A DNA stretch of 64,000 nt, from the NCBI RefSeq assembly GCF_004342225.1, contig NZ_SMAR01000015.1, forward strand, positions 1 to 64,000, given 5' to 3'. Positions 26,166-35,276 of this stretch are shown one piece after another (the stretch's first letter is position 1; the number at the start of each line of letters is the position of its first letter). The stretch is from Martelella mediterranea. GTDB lineage: Bacteria; Pseudomonadota; Alphaproteobacteria; Rhizobiales; Rhizobiaceae. The position numbers and the translations under genes are program-made. The notes below the pieces were generated by a model. It saw only the letters and a list, made by a program, of their open reading frames with translations. It did no database searches and was not told the DNA's origin.

Positions 26166-27242
26166 ATGCTAGAACCCGGCTCCGCGGGCAGTCGCCGCGG
26201 CATAACTGTCGTAACCTCGCTGATTTTCGCGATCCTGCTTCTGCTCGCCGCGCGCTGGGCTGGCAATTTTCTGAAACCTGTTGCGCTTGCGCTTTTCATT
26301 ATAGCTGTCACCTGGCCGATCAAAAGCGCTTTACAGCGCTACATGCCGCCGCTCATTGCGCTTGCTTTAACGGTGATCAGCACAATCATCGTCTTCGTTA
26401 TCTTCACAATGCTGGTTGTCTGGGGGTTCAGCCGCGTTGCGACTTCGTTTGTCAACGCAGCGTGGAAACTGCAAGCCTCCTATGAGGGAGCGGTTGCATG
26501 GCTCGGAGCCCAGGGAATTTCGGTCGCCAGCTCACTGAATGACGTCTTCAATGTCGGCTTGATTGTGCGAACGGTACAGCAGGTCACGGGTCAGGCCAGC
26601 ACAACACTCAGTTTCTGGCTGGTGGTGCTTGCCTATGTGGTTCTGGGCCTGACCGAAGTCGACCGGCTGAAACAGAAGATCACGGGGCTCAACGATCAGA
26701 AATTCGCCGCTTCTGCCATCCGTATCGCGGATCACACCGCGCGAAAATTCGGTCGGTATATGCTTGTGAGAACGGCTATGAGTGCAATCACGGGCGTTTT
26801 ATTCTGGGTTTCTGCAACAGTAACCGGCCTGAACTTCCCCATGGAGTGGGGCGTAATCGCTTTTGTTCTGAACTACATTCCATTTATCGGCTCGGTGATC
26901 GCCACAGTTTTCCCATCGCTCTACGGTGTCATTCAGTTTGAGCACTGGGAAACTGCGCTCGCCCTTTTTGTAAGCCTGAACCTGATTCAGTTTGCGATCG
27001 GCAACTATGTAGAGCCCATGGTCTCGGGCTCCGCCTTGTCGATTTCGCCTTTTGTGGTGGTGTTCTCGATTTTCTTCTGGACCTTTATGTGGGGTCTGTT
27101 CGGCACGTTTCTCGGCGTTCCGATCACGATTGCGCTTCTCACGGTGTGTGAGAATGTCCCATCGCTCAACTGGGTCTCTGATCTTCTTGGCGGCCGGCGA
27201 AAAGATCACCTTGAGAGGCTGGAGAAAAAAGCAGAATCCTGA
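26166..27242 (+). CDS. AI-2E family transporter (PF01594 permease)
   Basis: This 358-residue integral membrane protein has paired helices at residues 13-65, a soluble loop (70-150), and five helices from 150 on. The C-terminal motif FVLNYIPFIGSVIATVFPSLYGV (near 235) and the FGTFLGVPITIAL segment (near 318) are diagnostic of the family. Members export AI-2, quinones or ions, so substrate is open. It diverges from DUF924 and ends ten bases before the convergent flavoprotein gene. Confidence 0.9.
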   Translation: MLEPGSAGSRRGITVVTSLIFAILLLLAARWAGNFLKPVALALFIIAVTWPIKSALQRYMPPLIALALTVISTIIVFVIFTMLVVWGFSRVATSFVNAAWKLQASYEGAVAWLGAQGISVASSLNDVFNVGLIVRTVQQVTGQASTTLSFWLVVLAYVVLGLTEVDRLKQKITGLNDQKFAASAIRIADHTARKFGRYMLVRTAMSAITGVLFWVSATVTGLNFPMEWGVIAFVLNYIPFIGSVIATVFPSLYGVIQFEHWETALALFVSLNLIQFAIGNYVEPMVSGSALSISPFVVVFSIFFWTFMWGLFGTFLGVPITIALLTVCENVPSLNWVSDLLGGRRKDHLERLEKKAES

Positions 27243-27251
27243 GTGCGCACC

Positions 27252-27863
27252 TCACCACATGGTCTTTGCTGCGCGCTCCGGCCATTCCCGGTCATATCTT
27301 TCTGCGTCAAAGAAAGCCGTGCTTGCTTCTTTCGCCATTTCACCGGGGCTGGGCAATTCAGCAGGATCGACATGGCGTGCGCCATTCCATAAATCCGCTC
27401 TCAGTACAGCGCGGGCGCATTGAAAATAGACTTCGTCAATCGTGACAACAACGACACTTCTGGGATGTTTTCCGTTCATTTCAAAGCTTGCCAGGAGCGC
27501 CGGTTCTATTGCGACCACAGCCCGGCCATTGATGCGCATGACTGTGTTGGAACCGGGAATCAGGAACATGAGCGCAACGCGTGGGTCGCGGACAATGTTC
27601 ATCAGTGAATCGACGCGGTTGTTTCCGCGCCAGTCCGGCAGCAACACGGTCTTTTCATCGTTCACCCGGACAACGGCTTTTTCATCACCACGCGGTGAGC
27701 AATCAAGCCCCTCAGGCCCGACGGTTGCCAGCGCCATAAACGGCGAAGCCTCGATCATCTGGCGGTAGCGAGAAGTCAGGGATTGCGTGACTTTATCGAT
27801 GGCGGACGGCACGACATGATCATAGATCGTTTTCAGCTCATCAATACTTGTGACAGTCTTCAT
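27252..27863 (-). CDS. Pyridoxamine 5'-phosphate oxidase-like FMN-binding protein (MSMEG_1061 type)
   Basis: The 203-residue protein has a split-barrel flavin fold: FMALATVGPEGLDCSPRGDE (residues 41-60), LLPDWRGNNRVDSLMNIVRDPRVALMF (75-100) and INGRAVV. This pattern belongs to the MSMEG_1061 subfamily of PNPOx-like proteins, whose substrates are unknown; it is not the canonical vitamin B6 enzyme PdxH. The ribosome binding site is weak (AGGAG 12 bases upstream). It is followed leftward by the convergent transporter. Confidence 0.85.
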   Translation of the reverse strand: MKTVTSIDELKTIYDHVVPSAIDKVTQSLTSRYRQMIEASPFMALATVGPEGLDCSPRGDEKAVVRVNDEKTVLLPDWRGNNRVDSLMNIVRDPRVALMFLIPGSNTVMRINGRAVVAIEPALLASFEMNGKHPRSVVVVTIDEVYFQCARAVLRADLWNGARHVDPAELPSPGEMAKEASTAFFDAERYDREWPERAAKTMW

Positions 27864-27901
27864 AACAAACGGCCGCTCCTGTTCATCTCAGACACAAAGT
27901 T

Positions 27902-28270
27902 TCACCGCGGCCGTTCTAAACGATCGCGCGTCATCCCCTTCTCTTTGAGCTCCTGTTCATAAGCGGCGAACATATCATCACCGTTTTCTCCAAGCTCTCT
28001 CAGATAGGTCCAGGTATAAATACCTGTGTCATGCATATCGTCGAAACCGATACGCACGGCATAATTTCCGGCAGGCTCCACAGAAATGATTTCCACATTG
28101 CGTTTGCCTGGCACAGTGACCGCCTGCCCCGGCCCGTGTCCTTTGACCTCGGCTGAGGGCGAAAGCACGCGCAGCATTTCAGCAGAAAGTGCAAACCGTG
28201 CGTCATCTTCAAAAGTCACGGTCAGTGTTTTCCTGTCTTTGGAAACCCGCAATTCTGTTGGCGCCGTCAT
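27902..28270 (-). CDS. DUF971 (gamma-butyrobetaine hydroxylase-like N-terminal) protein
   Basis: At 122 residues this is a stand-alone DUF971 domain: LRVSKDRKTLTVTFEDDARF, then LRVLSPSAEVKGHG, VEPAGNYAVRIGFDDMHDTGIYTWTYL. In multi-domain proteins this small domain binds iron or zinc next to Fe-S or 2-OG oxygenase modules. Here it lies 38 bases upstream of the flavoprotein gene in the same direction and diverges from moaA, so a link to cofactor metabolism is possible. Confidence 0.88.
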   Translation of the reverse strand: MTAPTELRVSKDRKTLTVTFEDDARFALSAEMLRVLSPSAEVKGHGPGQAVTVPGKRNVEIISVEPAGNYAVRIGFDDMHDTGIYTWTYLRELGENGDDMFAAYEQELKEKGMTRDRLERPR

Positions 28271-28381
28271 GATTGAACCTGCTGTTTCTTTTGATGGGGT
28301 TGCTGGTCACGTGCACGTGTTTCGCACTTGTCTTGACGCTTGCCAAGCCATTACACATCTTTATGAAGAAGGAGACCTGTT

Positions 28382-29431
28382 TTGAGCATCAGACCCATCG
28401 ACAAAAGGGAAGCGTCGCAGACCAGCAGCCCCTCGCCGATGATCGACCCGTTTGGCCGATCAATCACCTACCTGCGCGTTTCGGTGACGGACCGGTGCGA
28501 TTTTCGCTGCACCTATTGTATGGCGGAAAACATGACTTTCCTGCCCAAACGGGATCTGTTGACACTGGAAGAACTCGAACGGCTCTGCAATGCATTCATC
28601 GACAAAGGTGTACGCAAGATCAGGCTGACCGGCGGCGAGCCGCTGGTGCGCAAAAACGTAATGCAGCTGTTCAGAGCACTTGGGCAGCGCATCCCTCAAG
28701 GCGCACTGGATGAACTCACGCTCACGAGCAACGGCTCCCAGCTAGAGCGTTATGCTCCGGAGCTTTTCGAGGCTGGTGTCCGGCGAGTCAATGTTTCACT
28801 CGATACGCTCGACCCGGACAAATTTCGTGCAATCACGCGCTGGGGTGACTTTAACAAGGTCATGGCCGGGCTGGAGGCCGCCCGCAAGGCAGGGCTGAAG
28901 ATCAAGCTGAACACGGTTGCGCTTTCGGGCTTCAACGAACATGAAATTCCCGAGCTTATGCGGTTTGCCCATGGCGAGGGCATGGACATCAGCCTCATTG
29001 AAGCAATGCCGCTGGGCGAGATCGATGAGGATCGCTCATCGCAATATCTGCCGCTTTCCAAAGTGCGCCGTGATCTCGAAGAACGCTTTACGCTGAAAGA
29101 AAGCGGCCACGCGACGGGTGGCCCCTCGCGTTATGTGAATGTGGAAGAAACTGGCGGCCGACTGGGCTTCATCACACCGCTTTCGCATAATTTCTGCGCC
29201 AGTTGCAACCGGGTCCGGCTGACATGCACAGGCACACTTTTCATGTGCCTTGGCCAGGACGACAAGGCGGACTTCCGCGAATGCCTGCGCAACAACCCTG
29301 ATGACGACAATGCTGTTCACGCCGCAATCGATGCGGCAATCGCCAGAAAGCCGAAAGAGCATAACTTCGAACTGGATGAAACGAAATCCCGCGTCGCGGT
29401 GGCACGTCATATGAGCATGACGGGTGGCTGA
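28382..29431 (+). CDS. moaA: GTP 3',8-cyclase MoaA
   Basis: The 349-residue radical SAM enzyme has the N-terminal cluster motif CDFRCTYCM (residues 40-48), GGEPLVRK, and the second cluster [13 protein letters not shown] (near 273) with the third Cys in place, and ends in the conserved GG. It converts GTP to 3',8-cyclo-dihydro-GTP, the first step of molybdopterin synthesis. The start is TTG at 28382, with AAGGAG seven bases before it. mobA, a later-step gene, lies 1.0 kb downstream. Confidence 0.96.
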   Translation: MSIRPIDKREASQTSSPSPMIDPFGRSITYLRVSVTDRCDFRCTYCMAENMTFLPKRDLLTLEELERLCNAFIDKGVRKIRLTGGEPLVRKNVMQLFRALGQRIPQGALDELTLTSNGSQLERYAPELFEAGVRRVNVSLDTLDPDKFRAITRWGDFNKVMAGLEAARKAGLKIKLNTVALSGFNEHEIPELMRFAHGEGMDISLIEAMPLGEIDEDRSSQYLPLSKVRRDLEERFTLKESGHATGGPSRYVNVEETGGRLGFITPLSHNFCASCNRVRLTCTGTLFMCLGQDDKADFRECLRNNPDDDNAVHAAIDAAIARKPKEHNFELDETKSRVAVARHMSMTGG

Positions 29432-29501
29432 AATAACAATAGCTGATTGACCAATCACCTTTTAAAGCCGCACATTTCTCTGTAGGGAGAAAGTCCCAAC
29501 A

Positions 29502-30479
29502 GTGAGAATAATAATGCGCATTTCCCCCAACCATCTCGGCGCTCTCTTCATGATACTGGCGATGGCCGGTTTCGCGTCGAATGATGCCACCGTGAAACTT
29601 CTGACCGAAGAGATCGGTGTCGGCCAGATTATGTTTTTTCGCGGCATTATTCTCACTGGATTTGCGATGTTGATTGCCTGGCGTGCCAAAGCCATCAGCA
29701 AGGTCGGAAAAACGCTCCAGCCCCGCGTGGCTGCCCGATCATTCTGCGAGCTGATTGCAGCGATCTGCTATCTTCAGGCCCTTAAGCAAATGCCTTTGGC
29801 CAATGCCGCTGCGATCCTGCAATGCCTGCCGCTGGCTGTGACACTTGGTGCTGCGCTTTTCATGGGCGAACCGGTGGGCTGGCGGCGCTGGAGCGCCATC
29901 ATCGCTGGCTTTATCGGCGTGATGATCATCATCCAGCCCGGCCCAAACGGGTTTGAGGATGGCGCAATCTATGTCGTCGTCGCCATGCTGGCCGCCTCCA
30001 CCCGCGACCTGATTACCAAAACCATTCGCTCTGACGTTCCGGCCATCGTCATCACACTTTCAACCTCTGCCCTTTTAACGCTTGGCGGCGCGGTTCTTGG
30101 CACAATGGAACGGGACTGGGAAATGCTGACCGCGCCGATACTGTTCCAGCTCGTACTTGCGGCCCTCTTCCTGCTTGGGGGGTATCAGTTCATCGTATTT
30201 GCTGTCCGCAAGGCCGATATTTCGTATATCGCCCCGTTCCGCTATGCTGGGCTTTTATGGGCAACGCTGCTCGGTATTATCGTCTTTGCCACATATCCCG
30301 GCCCGAATGTTCTGATGGGTGGCGCCATCGTCGTCGCCGCCGGGCTTTACTCCTTCTACCGAGAGCGCAAACGCGGGCAGGAACCACTTTCAGAAACCAC
30401 GCAGCCTGGCGCCGCCGAAGGCGGTGGCCTGATCGCCAGAGGTGAAGAGGATCTGCTGGATCACAGGGAGAAATCGTGA
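29502..30479 (+). CDS. EamA/DMT family transporter
   Basis: This 325-residue protein has ten predicted membrane helices in two EamA repeats: GALFMILAMAGFASNDATVK in the first and ALFLLGGYQFIVFAVRKADISY in the second. The C-terminus (from 297) is polar. DMT carriers export amino acids, amines or nucleosides; substrate is unknown. GTG at 29502 is 11 bases after GGGAGA; ATG at 29514 is an alternative. It overlaps mobA by four bases (GTGA), implying coupled translation. Confidence 0.88.
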   Translation: MRIIMRISPNHLGALFMILAMAGFASNDATVKLLTEEIGVGQIMFFRGIILTGFAMLIAWRAKAISKVGKTLQPRVAARSFCELIAAICYLQALKQMPLANAAAILQCLPLAVTLGAALFMGEPVGWRRWSAIIAGFIGVMIIIQPGPNGFEDGAIYVVVAMLAASTRDLITKTIRSDVPAIVITLSTSALLTLGGAVLGTMERDWEMLTAPILFQLVLAALFLLGGYQFIVFAVRKADISYIAPFRYAGLLWATLLGIIVFATYPGPNVLMGGAIVVAAGLYSFYRERKRGQEPLSETTQPGAAEGGGLIARGEEDLLDHREKS

Positions 30480-31135
30480 TCGGAACCATCCCGAGCGCCG
30501 ATAAAAGTGACGCACGCGCGTTACCAGCCGTCATTCTCGCTGGCGGCGCTTCGCGCCGTATGGGGCAAGACAAGGCACACCTCCCCCTGAACGGCCAGCC
30601 GCTTCTCGATCATGTTTACCACCGTCTGGCGAAGCAGTGCGCCCCTGTTGTTATCAGCGGGCCACAGGATCGTTTTATCAAAAATCAGACCGTTATTGTT
30701 GCAGATGGGGTTTCGGGTTTTGCCGGACCACTGGCTGGCATACTCGCAGCGCTCGAGCATTTTTCCATGAAGGAAACCACGGCAACTCATCTGCTGTCTG
30801 TCGCTGTAGACACGCCATTCTTTCCCGAAAACCTGGCTCTTTGCCTTGAAGAAGAAGCCGGCACACCGGAAAGCCTTGTTATTGCGCGGTCGGAAAACCG
30901 GACACATCCGGTTTTCGCGCTCTGGCCATTTCAGTTAAAACAGGATCTTGCGCAATGGCTCAAGGTTCCGGAAAACCGGCGCATGATGGATTTTATCAAC
31001 CGCCACAGCCCAATCTTTGTCGACTTCTCCATAGAGAAAACAAGTGCAGGCGCGCTCGATCCATTCTTCAACATCAATACGCCGGATGATCTTGCCAGGG
31101 CCCGCCGGTTCGCAGTGGCCCTGAGCACAGCCTGA
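30476..31135 (+). CDS. mobA: Molybdenum cofactor guanylyltransferase MobA
   Basis: The 219-residue protein carries the nucleotidyltransferase signature ILAGGASRRMGQDKAHLPL (residues 20-38), the GPLAGILAALE segment (near 83) and the DTPFFP metal-binding motif (near 104). It transfers GMP to Mo-molybdopterin to make the MGD cofactor of DMSO reductase-family enzymes. GTG start overlaps the transporter stop. With moaA it suggests active molybdoenzymes encoded elsewhere. Confidence 0.94.
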   Translation: MIGTIPSADKSDARALPAVILAGGASRRMGQDKAHLPLNGQPLLDHVYHRLAKQCAPVVISGPQDRFIKNQTVIVADGVSGFAGPLAGILAALEHFSMKETTATHLLSVAVDTPFFPENLALCLEEEAGTPESLVIARSENRTHPVFALWPFQLKQDLAQWLKVPENRRMMDFINRHSPIFVDFSIEKTSAGALDPFFNINTPDDLARARRFAVALSTA

Positions 31136-31163
31136 ATGCTGTTGCATGCAGTTTCACAAAAGC

Positions 31164-31273
31164 CTACAGCATCGGCCTGAAAATCGGAATCGATTTTCGG
31201 AAAGCACGATGCGTAGATTCAATAGGTTGGAGTGTCCTTTGTGCGTCCGAATGGATGCACAAAGGACACTCTA
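31164..31273. repeat. Dispersed palindromic repeat, copy 1
   Basis: Two adjoining hairpins make up this 110-base unit. The second is near perfect: GAGTGTCCTTTGTGC (31230-31244) and GCACAAAGGACACTC (31257-31271). The first spans CTACAGCATCG to CGATGCGTAG around AAAATCG/CGATTTT. The same two-part unit occurs, inverted, at 46158 and 56744. Size and architecture resemble the Brucella Bru-RS1/RS2 palindromes. It contributes a spurious N-terminal extension to the downstream methyltransferase frame. Confidence 0.8.
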
Positions 31274-31307
31274 CAGCCCGGCGAGACCAACGCGGGAAGT
31301 ACAGCGG

Positions 31308-32129
31308 ATGACCAGCAATATCGATGAAGAAAAACTGGCAGAGGCCTATAACCGGGCTCTGGTGCTCGAAAAATCGGGAAAACTCGAAGAGGCAGCGGCT
31401 GCATATCGCGAAGTGCTGACGATCGATCCGGACGATCACGGCGGCGCCGCCGTCCGCCTCGCCGCAATCGGTTTTGGTGAAATTCCCAGCAAAGCCCCGG
31501 ATGCCTATGTCGAAACACTTTTCGACCAGCACGCCGAAGACTTCGAGGATATCCTCGTTGATCAGCTTGGCTATTGTGTGCCGATGATCATTCGCCAGCG
31601 GATGCAGACGCTTCAGGCGGGCCCGTTTGCCCGTATGCTGGATCTTGGCTGCGGAACAGGGCTGGGTGCCAGTGCCATGCGCGATATGGTCGAAGATATT
31701 ACCGGTCTCGACATTTCAGAAAACATGGTTGAAATCGCCTATGAGAAGGAAATCTACGAAACCCTTTTCGTGGCAGAGGTTGAGGATTTTCTGCACGAAA
31801 ACGATGAAGACGCTTTTGATCTGATCGTGGCTGCAGACGTTTTGCCCTATCTTGGCACGCTGGATGCCCTGTTCTCAGGCGCTGCGGCCAATAGCACACC
31901 TGGCGGGCTGTTTGCCTTTTCCGCAGAAACCCTGCCTGATGATGTTCTGCGGGATCGGCCATATATGGTTGGGCCGCATCATCGCTTCGGTCACAGCCTG
32001 ACCTACCTCAAAGATGGACTGGCCCGCTTCGGTTTTTGGCCGCTGGATATCACCGACATCAATGTGCGGTTCGAAAATGGGGAACCGACACCCGGCTATC
32101 TGGTGATCGCCCGCTATTCACCTGCATGA
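31308..32129 (+). CDS. TPR-containing SAM-dependent methyltransferase
   Basis: The 273-residue protein starts with a TPR-like helical pair (EKLAEAYNRALVLEKSGKLEEAAAAY near residues 7-32), followed by a class I methyltransferase domain with motif I LDLGCGTGLGASA (near 106), acidic D of GLDISENMVEIA and the VAADVLPYLGTL segment. The target is unknown; the TPR suggests a protein partner or substrate. The ATG at 31308 is chosen; the frame upstream runs through the palindromic repeat. It overlaps the convergent yidD by 16 bases. Confidence 0.85.
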   Translation: MTSNIDEEKLAEAYNRALVLEKSGKLEEAAAAYREVLTIDPDDHGGAAVRLAAIGFGEIPSKAPDAYVETLFDQHAEDFEDILVDQLGYCVPMIIRQRMQTLQAGPFARMLDLGCGTGLGASAMRDMVEDITGLDISENMVEIAYEKEIYETLFVAEVEDFLHENDEDAFDLIVAADVLPYLGTLDALFSGAAANSTPGGLFAFSAETLPDDVLRDRPYMVGPHHRFGHSLTYLKDGLARFGFWPLDITDINVRFENGEPTPGYLVIARYSPA

Positions 32130-32494
32130 TATCGACCGGCTTGCCAGTATCGCCACGGCATATACCACCGCCAGCGCGGGTTCAGCGTCTCAGGCACAGG
32201 ATCGAAGCCGGCTGTTCCGCCAGGCCCGCAACGGCTGACGCGAAACAAGGTCAGAAAACCGCCGGACCAAAGGCCATGACGTGCAATCGCCTCATAGCCA
32301 TACTCAGAGCATGTCGGCAAGTGGCGGCAGGACTGGCCGATAATGCTGGAAAAGGTCAACTGGTAGAGCCGAATGAAGCCCATGCCGAAAAGTCGGCCCG
32401 GCGTTTTCCTGAAAGGCCCCTGATAATTCCGGGATGTGGTCTTCGTCCCTTTCTGATGATGTCCGTTCGGCTCTTTTCCGCAGACCCTGCACAT
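32114..32494 (-). CDS. yidD: Membrane protein insertion efficiency factor YidD
   Basis: The family core is clear: GFIRLYQLTFSSIIGQSCRHLPTCSEYGYEAI, then RHGLWSGGFLTLFRVSRCGP and GFDPVP. YidD assists YidC-dependent insertion at the inner membrane. The ATG at 32494 gives 126 residues and starts just past the IscU-like stop; a longer frame to 32557 would overlap that gene. It is longer than many YidD proteins because of a basic N-terminal extension. It is usually next to rnpA and yidC; here it is separate. Confidence 0.88.
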   Translation of the reverse strand: MCRVCGKEPNGHHQKGTKTTSRNYQGPFRKTPGRLFGMGFIRLYQLTFSSIIGQSCRHLPTCSEYGYEAIARHGLWSGGFLTLFRVSRCGPGGTAGFDPVPETLNPRWRWYMPWRYWQAGRYHAGE

Positions 32495-32498
32495 AGGC

Positions 32499-32942
32499 TC
32501 AGGCTTTCTCGGGTGCCGAAACAGACATGTTGTCGAGCGCTTTGACCGTGGCATCAAAGGTCAGCATGACAGAAGCATGACGTGCCGGATAGTCGCGCAC
32601 CGGAAGCAGACAGCGCATATCGGAAAAACGCCCCTCCGGCCCTTCACCGCCCTCTTTCAGCATCGCCCGCATATCGTCACGCGCGGCACGAATCTCATCT
32701 GCCGTCGCGCCGATGATTGATTGCGCCATAATGGCCGATGACGCCTGCCCCAGAGCGCAGGCTTTCACCTCATGAGAAAAATCGCTGACCTGCCCCTTGC
32801 CATCGACCTTCAGATACACGGTAAGTCGTGAACCACAAAGCCGGGCGTGTGCGGAAGCAGATGTATCGGCGCCCTCAAGTGCGCCAATCCGGGTGATATT
32901 GCCGGCATAGCCAAGAATTTTCGAAGAATAGATGTCATCCAT
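32499..32942 (-). CDS. IscU/SufU-like iron-sulfur cluster scaffold protein
   Basis: The 147-residue protein has the three scaffold cysteines in family context: ARLCGSRL (near 36), KACALGQASSAIM (near 62) and RCLLPVRDYPARH (near 110). Such proteins assemble Fe-S clusters and hand them to acceptors. It begins MDDIYSSKILGYAGN, typical of the short alphaproteobacterial scaffold found next to folE/hisI. It is followed immediately by yidD and is divergent from hisI. Confidence 0.88.
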   Translation of the reverse strand: MDDIYSSKILGYAGNITRIGALEGADTSASAHARLCGSRLTVYLKVDGKGQVSDFSHEVKACALGQASSAIMAQSIIGATADEIRAARDDMRAMLKEGGEGPEGRFSDMRCLLPVRDYPARHASVMLTFDATVKALDNMSVSAPEKA

Positions 32943-33116
32943 GTCTCAGCACCTGTTCAGACAGCAGCAATCCGGTCTGCATTCTACAAAAAGATGGGCA
33001 CTTCAAAAGATGACAGCAAGCCCTATCCGAAATGGTTTTTCCTGTAGCCGGTGTTTCATCTGTTTGACCCCGGCCAAGGAACCGGTTTATCTGGCTTTTC
33101 AATCACGGGAAAGACC

Positions 33117-33566
33117 ATGCTTAAATTTGACAGACCACCACAGAACAAATCGCTTCTGGACGAAGCAACCCAGTTCACCCCGCGATTTGACGAAAAGGGG
33201 TTGGTGACAGCAGTTGTCATCGATGCACGCGATAATGCGGTCCTGATGCTGGCTTACATGAATGACGAGGCATTGTCGCTGACGATCGAAACCGGCATTG
33301 CGCATTATTACAGCCGATCTCGCGACAAGATATGGAAGAAGGGCGAAACTTCCGGCAACCTTCAGCATGTCGAAGCCGTCATCACCGATTGCGATCAGGA
33401 CGCGATCCTGCTGAAAGTGACAATGGACGGTCACGGTGCCGCCTGCCACACGGGCCGCCGTTCCTGCTTCTATCGGGAAGTCAAAGTCAGCCAAGACAGT
33501 GTTACGCTGGAGTCCATCGACAATGACCGCGCATTTGATCCAGATGCGGTTTACGGCAAGAGTTAA
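33117..33566 (+). CDS. hisI: Phosphoribosyl-AMP cyclohydrolase
   Basis: This 149-residue enzyme opens the adenine ring of PR-AMP, the third step of histidine synthesis. Motifs are [31 protein letters not shown], the metal-binding DCDQDAIL and [13 protein letters not shown] at 33117 follows GGGAAAGACC; an in-frame extension to 33051 is not needed. The hisG-hisZ-hisS genes are 5 kb to the right and not co-transcribed. Confidence 0.95.
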   Translation: MLKFDRPPQNKSLLDEATQFTPRFDEKGLVTAVVIDARDNAVLMLAYMNDEALSLTIETGIAHYYSRSRDKIWKKGETSGNLQHVEAVITDCDQDAILLKVTMDGHGAACHTGRRSCFYREVKVSQDSVTLESIDNDRAFDPDAVYGKS

Positions 33567-33672
33567 AACGCTCACCAGAGCTGGATTTTGAAGACGAACT
33601 GAACAACCTGTTCCGGAGCACTTTGCGGCGCCTTGCGCTCCGGAAGGCTTCATGCGTCGGGCATTGCATTGA

Positions 33673-34107
33673 TCAACCGGCAATATAGGATTTGATGTGC
33701 TCGGCTTCCTGCTCGACCTCATAGATGCGCGACTTGACCACGTCGCCAATTGAGATGATGCCCGCCAGTCGCCCATCAACTTCAACCGGAACATGGCGGA
33801 AGTGCCGTTCTGTCATAACTTGCATCAACTCATTCACGCTGACGCCTTCACCACAGCGATAAACGTTCTCGGTCATCTCCGCCTTAACCGGTGTTGTCAG
33901 GCAGCCCCCACCATGTTTTCCGATGGCTGCAACAAGATCGCGCTCTGTGAAGATGCCGGAAATCGAATTGTCATCACCGACAATCACCACAGCACCGATA
34001 CGGTTCTGGTGCAGTATGCGTGCCATTTCAGCAATGGGTGTGCGGGCCGGAGCCGTGATCACCGAACGACCTTTCTGGTCGAGAATCATCCTCACTGTTA
34101 TCGCCAT
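33673..34107 (-). CDS. Tandem CBS domain protein
   Basis: The 144-residue protein consists of two CBS motifs (residues 8-65 and 75-132): IAEMARILHQNRIGAVVIV with GIFTERDLVAAI, then VNELMQVMTERHFRHVPVE with GIISIGDVVKSRI. Stand-alone CBS pairs bind adenine nucleotides and act as energy sensors. The ATG at 34107 is chosen because GAGGAGG sits four to five bases upstream; the longer frame to 34188 has no support. Confidence 0.9.
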   Translation of the reverse strand: MAITVRMILDQKGRSVITAPARTPIAEMARILHQNRIGAVVIVGDDNSISGIFTERDLVAAIGKHGGGCLTTPVKAEMTENVYRCGEGVSVNELMQVMTERHFRHVPVEVDGRLAGIISIGDVVKSRIYEVEQEAEHIKSYIAG

Positions 34108-34236
34108 AAAAGCCTCCTCGCGCTTAAGCGGCGTCCCTCCAGATACCGCTTGTTCGGGAATATCCCGGACATACCAAGAATGTTGCATGAGGATTATGAC
34201 GATTGCAAGAGAGCGGCACTGCGCCGCGGGCGCGTT

Positions 34237-34965
34237 TCAAAATCGCAGCGTCCGCGCCTTTTGCGTATCGAACAGAGGGAAAGCCAGAAACCCAAACAGG
34301 AACCCGCCAATATGGGCCTGCCAGGCAACTGCGCTGGCATCAATACCGGCAAAGCCGACGCCGAGCGCAATCAGGAAGTTGCCGACAAGCCAGAATAAGA
34401 CAAAGGCACTCGCCGTCCGGTCAGCAAAAACAGCGGAAATCGACATGCGTGGATTGCGGTGCGCATAAGGTGAGAAACCGCCGCCTGCGGAAAAAACAAA
34501 CCGGCAGGCTGCCCCCATGTAAGCAGAGACCACGCCGGATGCGCCGATGAGAACAGATGGCGCGCCCCAGTCTGTAAAGGCAAAGAAGAAAGCTGACGCC
34601 GCCGCACTGACAAGCCAGAAAATGACGAACCGGAGTGTGCCGATCCGGCGTGCAACCGGCGCACCGAAAATGGCCAGCCACAGACTGTTGAAAACAATAT
34701 GCGTCCAGCCGCCATGCAGCAGAGAATAGGTAAACGGCGACCAAAGCCATGCCAGCCCCTGATCTCCCAGCGCATGCGTATACCGTGCGGGAATAAACCC
34801 GAAGTTTTGCCAGATCACCGCACTGCTACGCAATCCGAGCACATATTCCTGAAACAGGAAGATCGCGAACAGGACACAAAGCGCAATCAACACGGCAGGC
34901 GGAAGGTTCACCGGCGGGTTCGACGGCTTGCGTGGCCTGTAAGGACCGTTTTGCGGTGTCTGCAT
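34237..34965 (-). CDS. Rhomboid family intramembrane serine protease
   Basis: The 242-residue protein has six or seven membrane helices and the rhomboid catalytic pair: Ser in VLIGASGVVSAYMGA (GxSG) and His in VAWQAHIGGFLFGFLAF. The WTHIVFNSLWL segment is the conserved helix 2 HxxxN region. It cleaves membrane protein substrates within the bilayer. The ATG at 34965 follows GGGAAGG; a GTG at 35040 would add 25 residues but lacks a ribosome binding site. Confidence 0.9.
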   Translation of the reverse strand: MQTPQNGPYRPRKPSNPPVNLPPAVLIALCVLFAIFLFQEYVLGLRSSAVIWQNFGFIPARYTHALGDQGLAWLWSPFTYSLLHGGWTHIVFNSLWLAIFGAPVARRIGTLRFVIFWLVSAAASAFFFAFTDWGAPSVLIGASGVVSAYMGAACRFVFSAGGGFSPYAHRNPRMSISAVFADRTASAFVLFWLVGNFLIALGVGFAGIDASAVAWQAHIGGFLFGFLAFPLFDTQKARTLRF

Positions 34966-35276
34966 CTGCTTTCGCCTTCCCTGCTCATCAGCCTGCCGAC
35001 TGGCGACCTTAACGGGATATAGGGGTTCTGAATGCGACACGTCAATCGAGCGAGGAAAAACCCGACAACTGATCCAGTCGCCGGGGTTTCAATTATAAGA
35101 TTATGTTATAGAAAGTTCCTGCATCAGCGCGACCAACACCAAAAACTTAAATGTCTGTTAACTGCGTAAGGCGCAGTATGAGTTCTAATCTAGCCTGTGG
35201 TCGGCGCGGAAGGTATGATCCCGCGAAACGGCCCAGCCAGGAACCACAACCGCCAGATTTTGCAAGAGTTTTTCGA

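Noticed and set aside
28271-28381. Molybdenum cofactor riboswitch upstream of moaA
   Set aside because: The 111-base gap is short and shows no extended conserved stem pattern; only a weak promoter-like CTTGAC is visible.
31146-31307. 54-codon N-terminal extension of the TPR-methyltransferase
   Set aside because: The extension translates the palindromic repeat element and carries no family similarity; ATG 31308 starts the TPR region.
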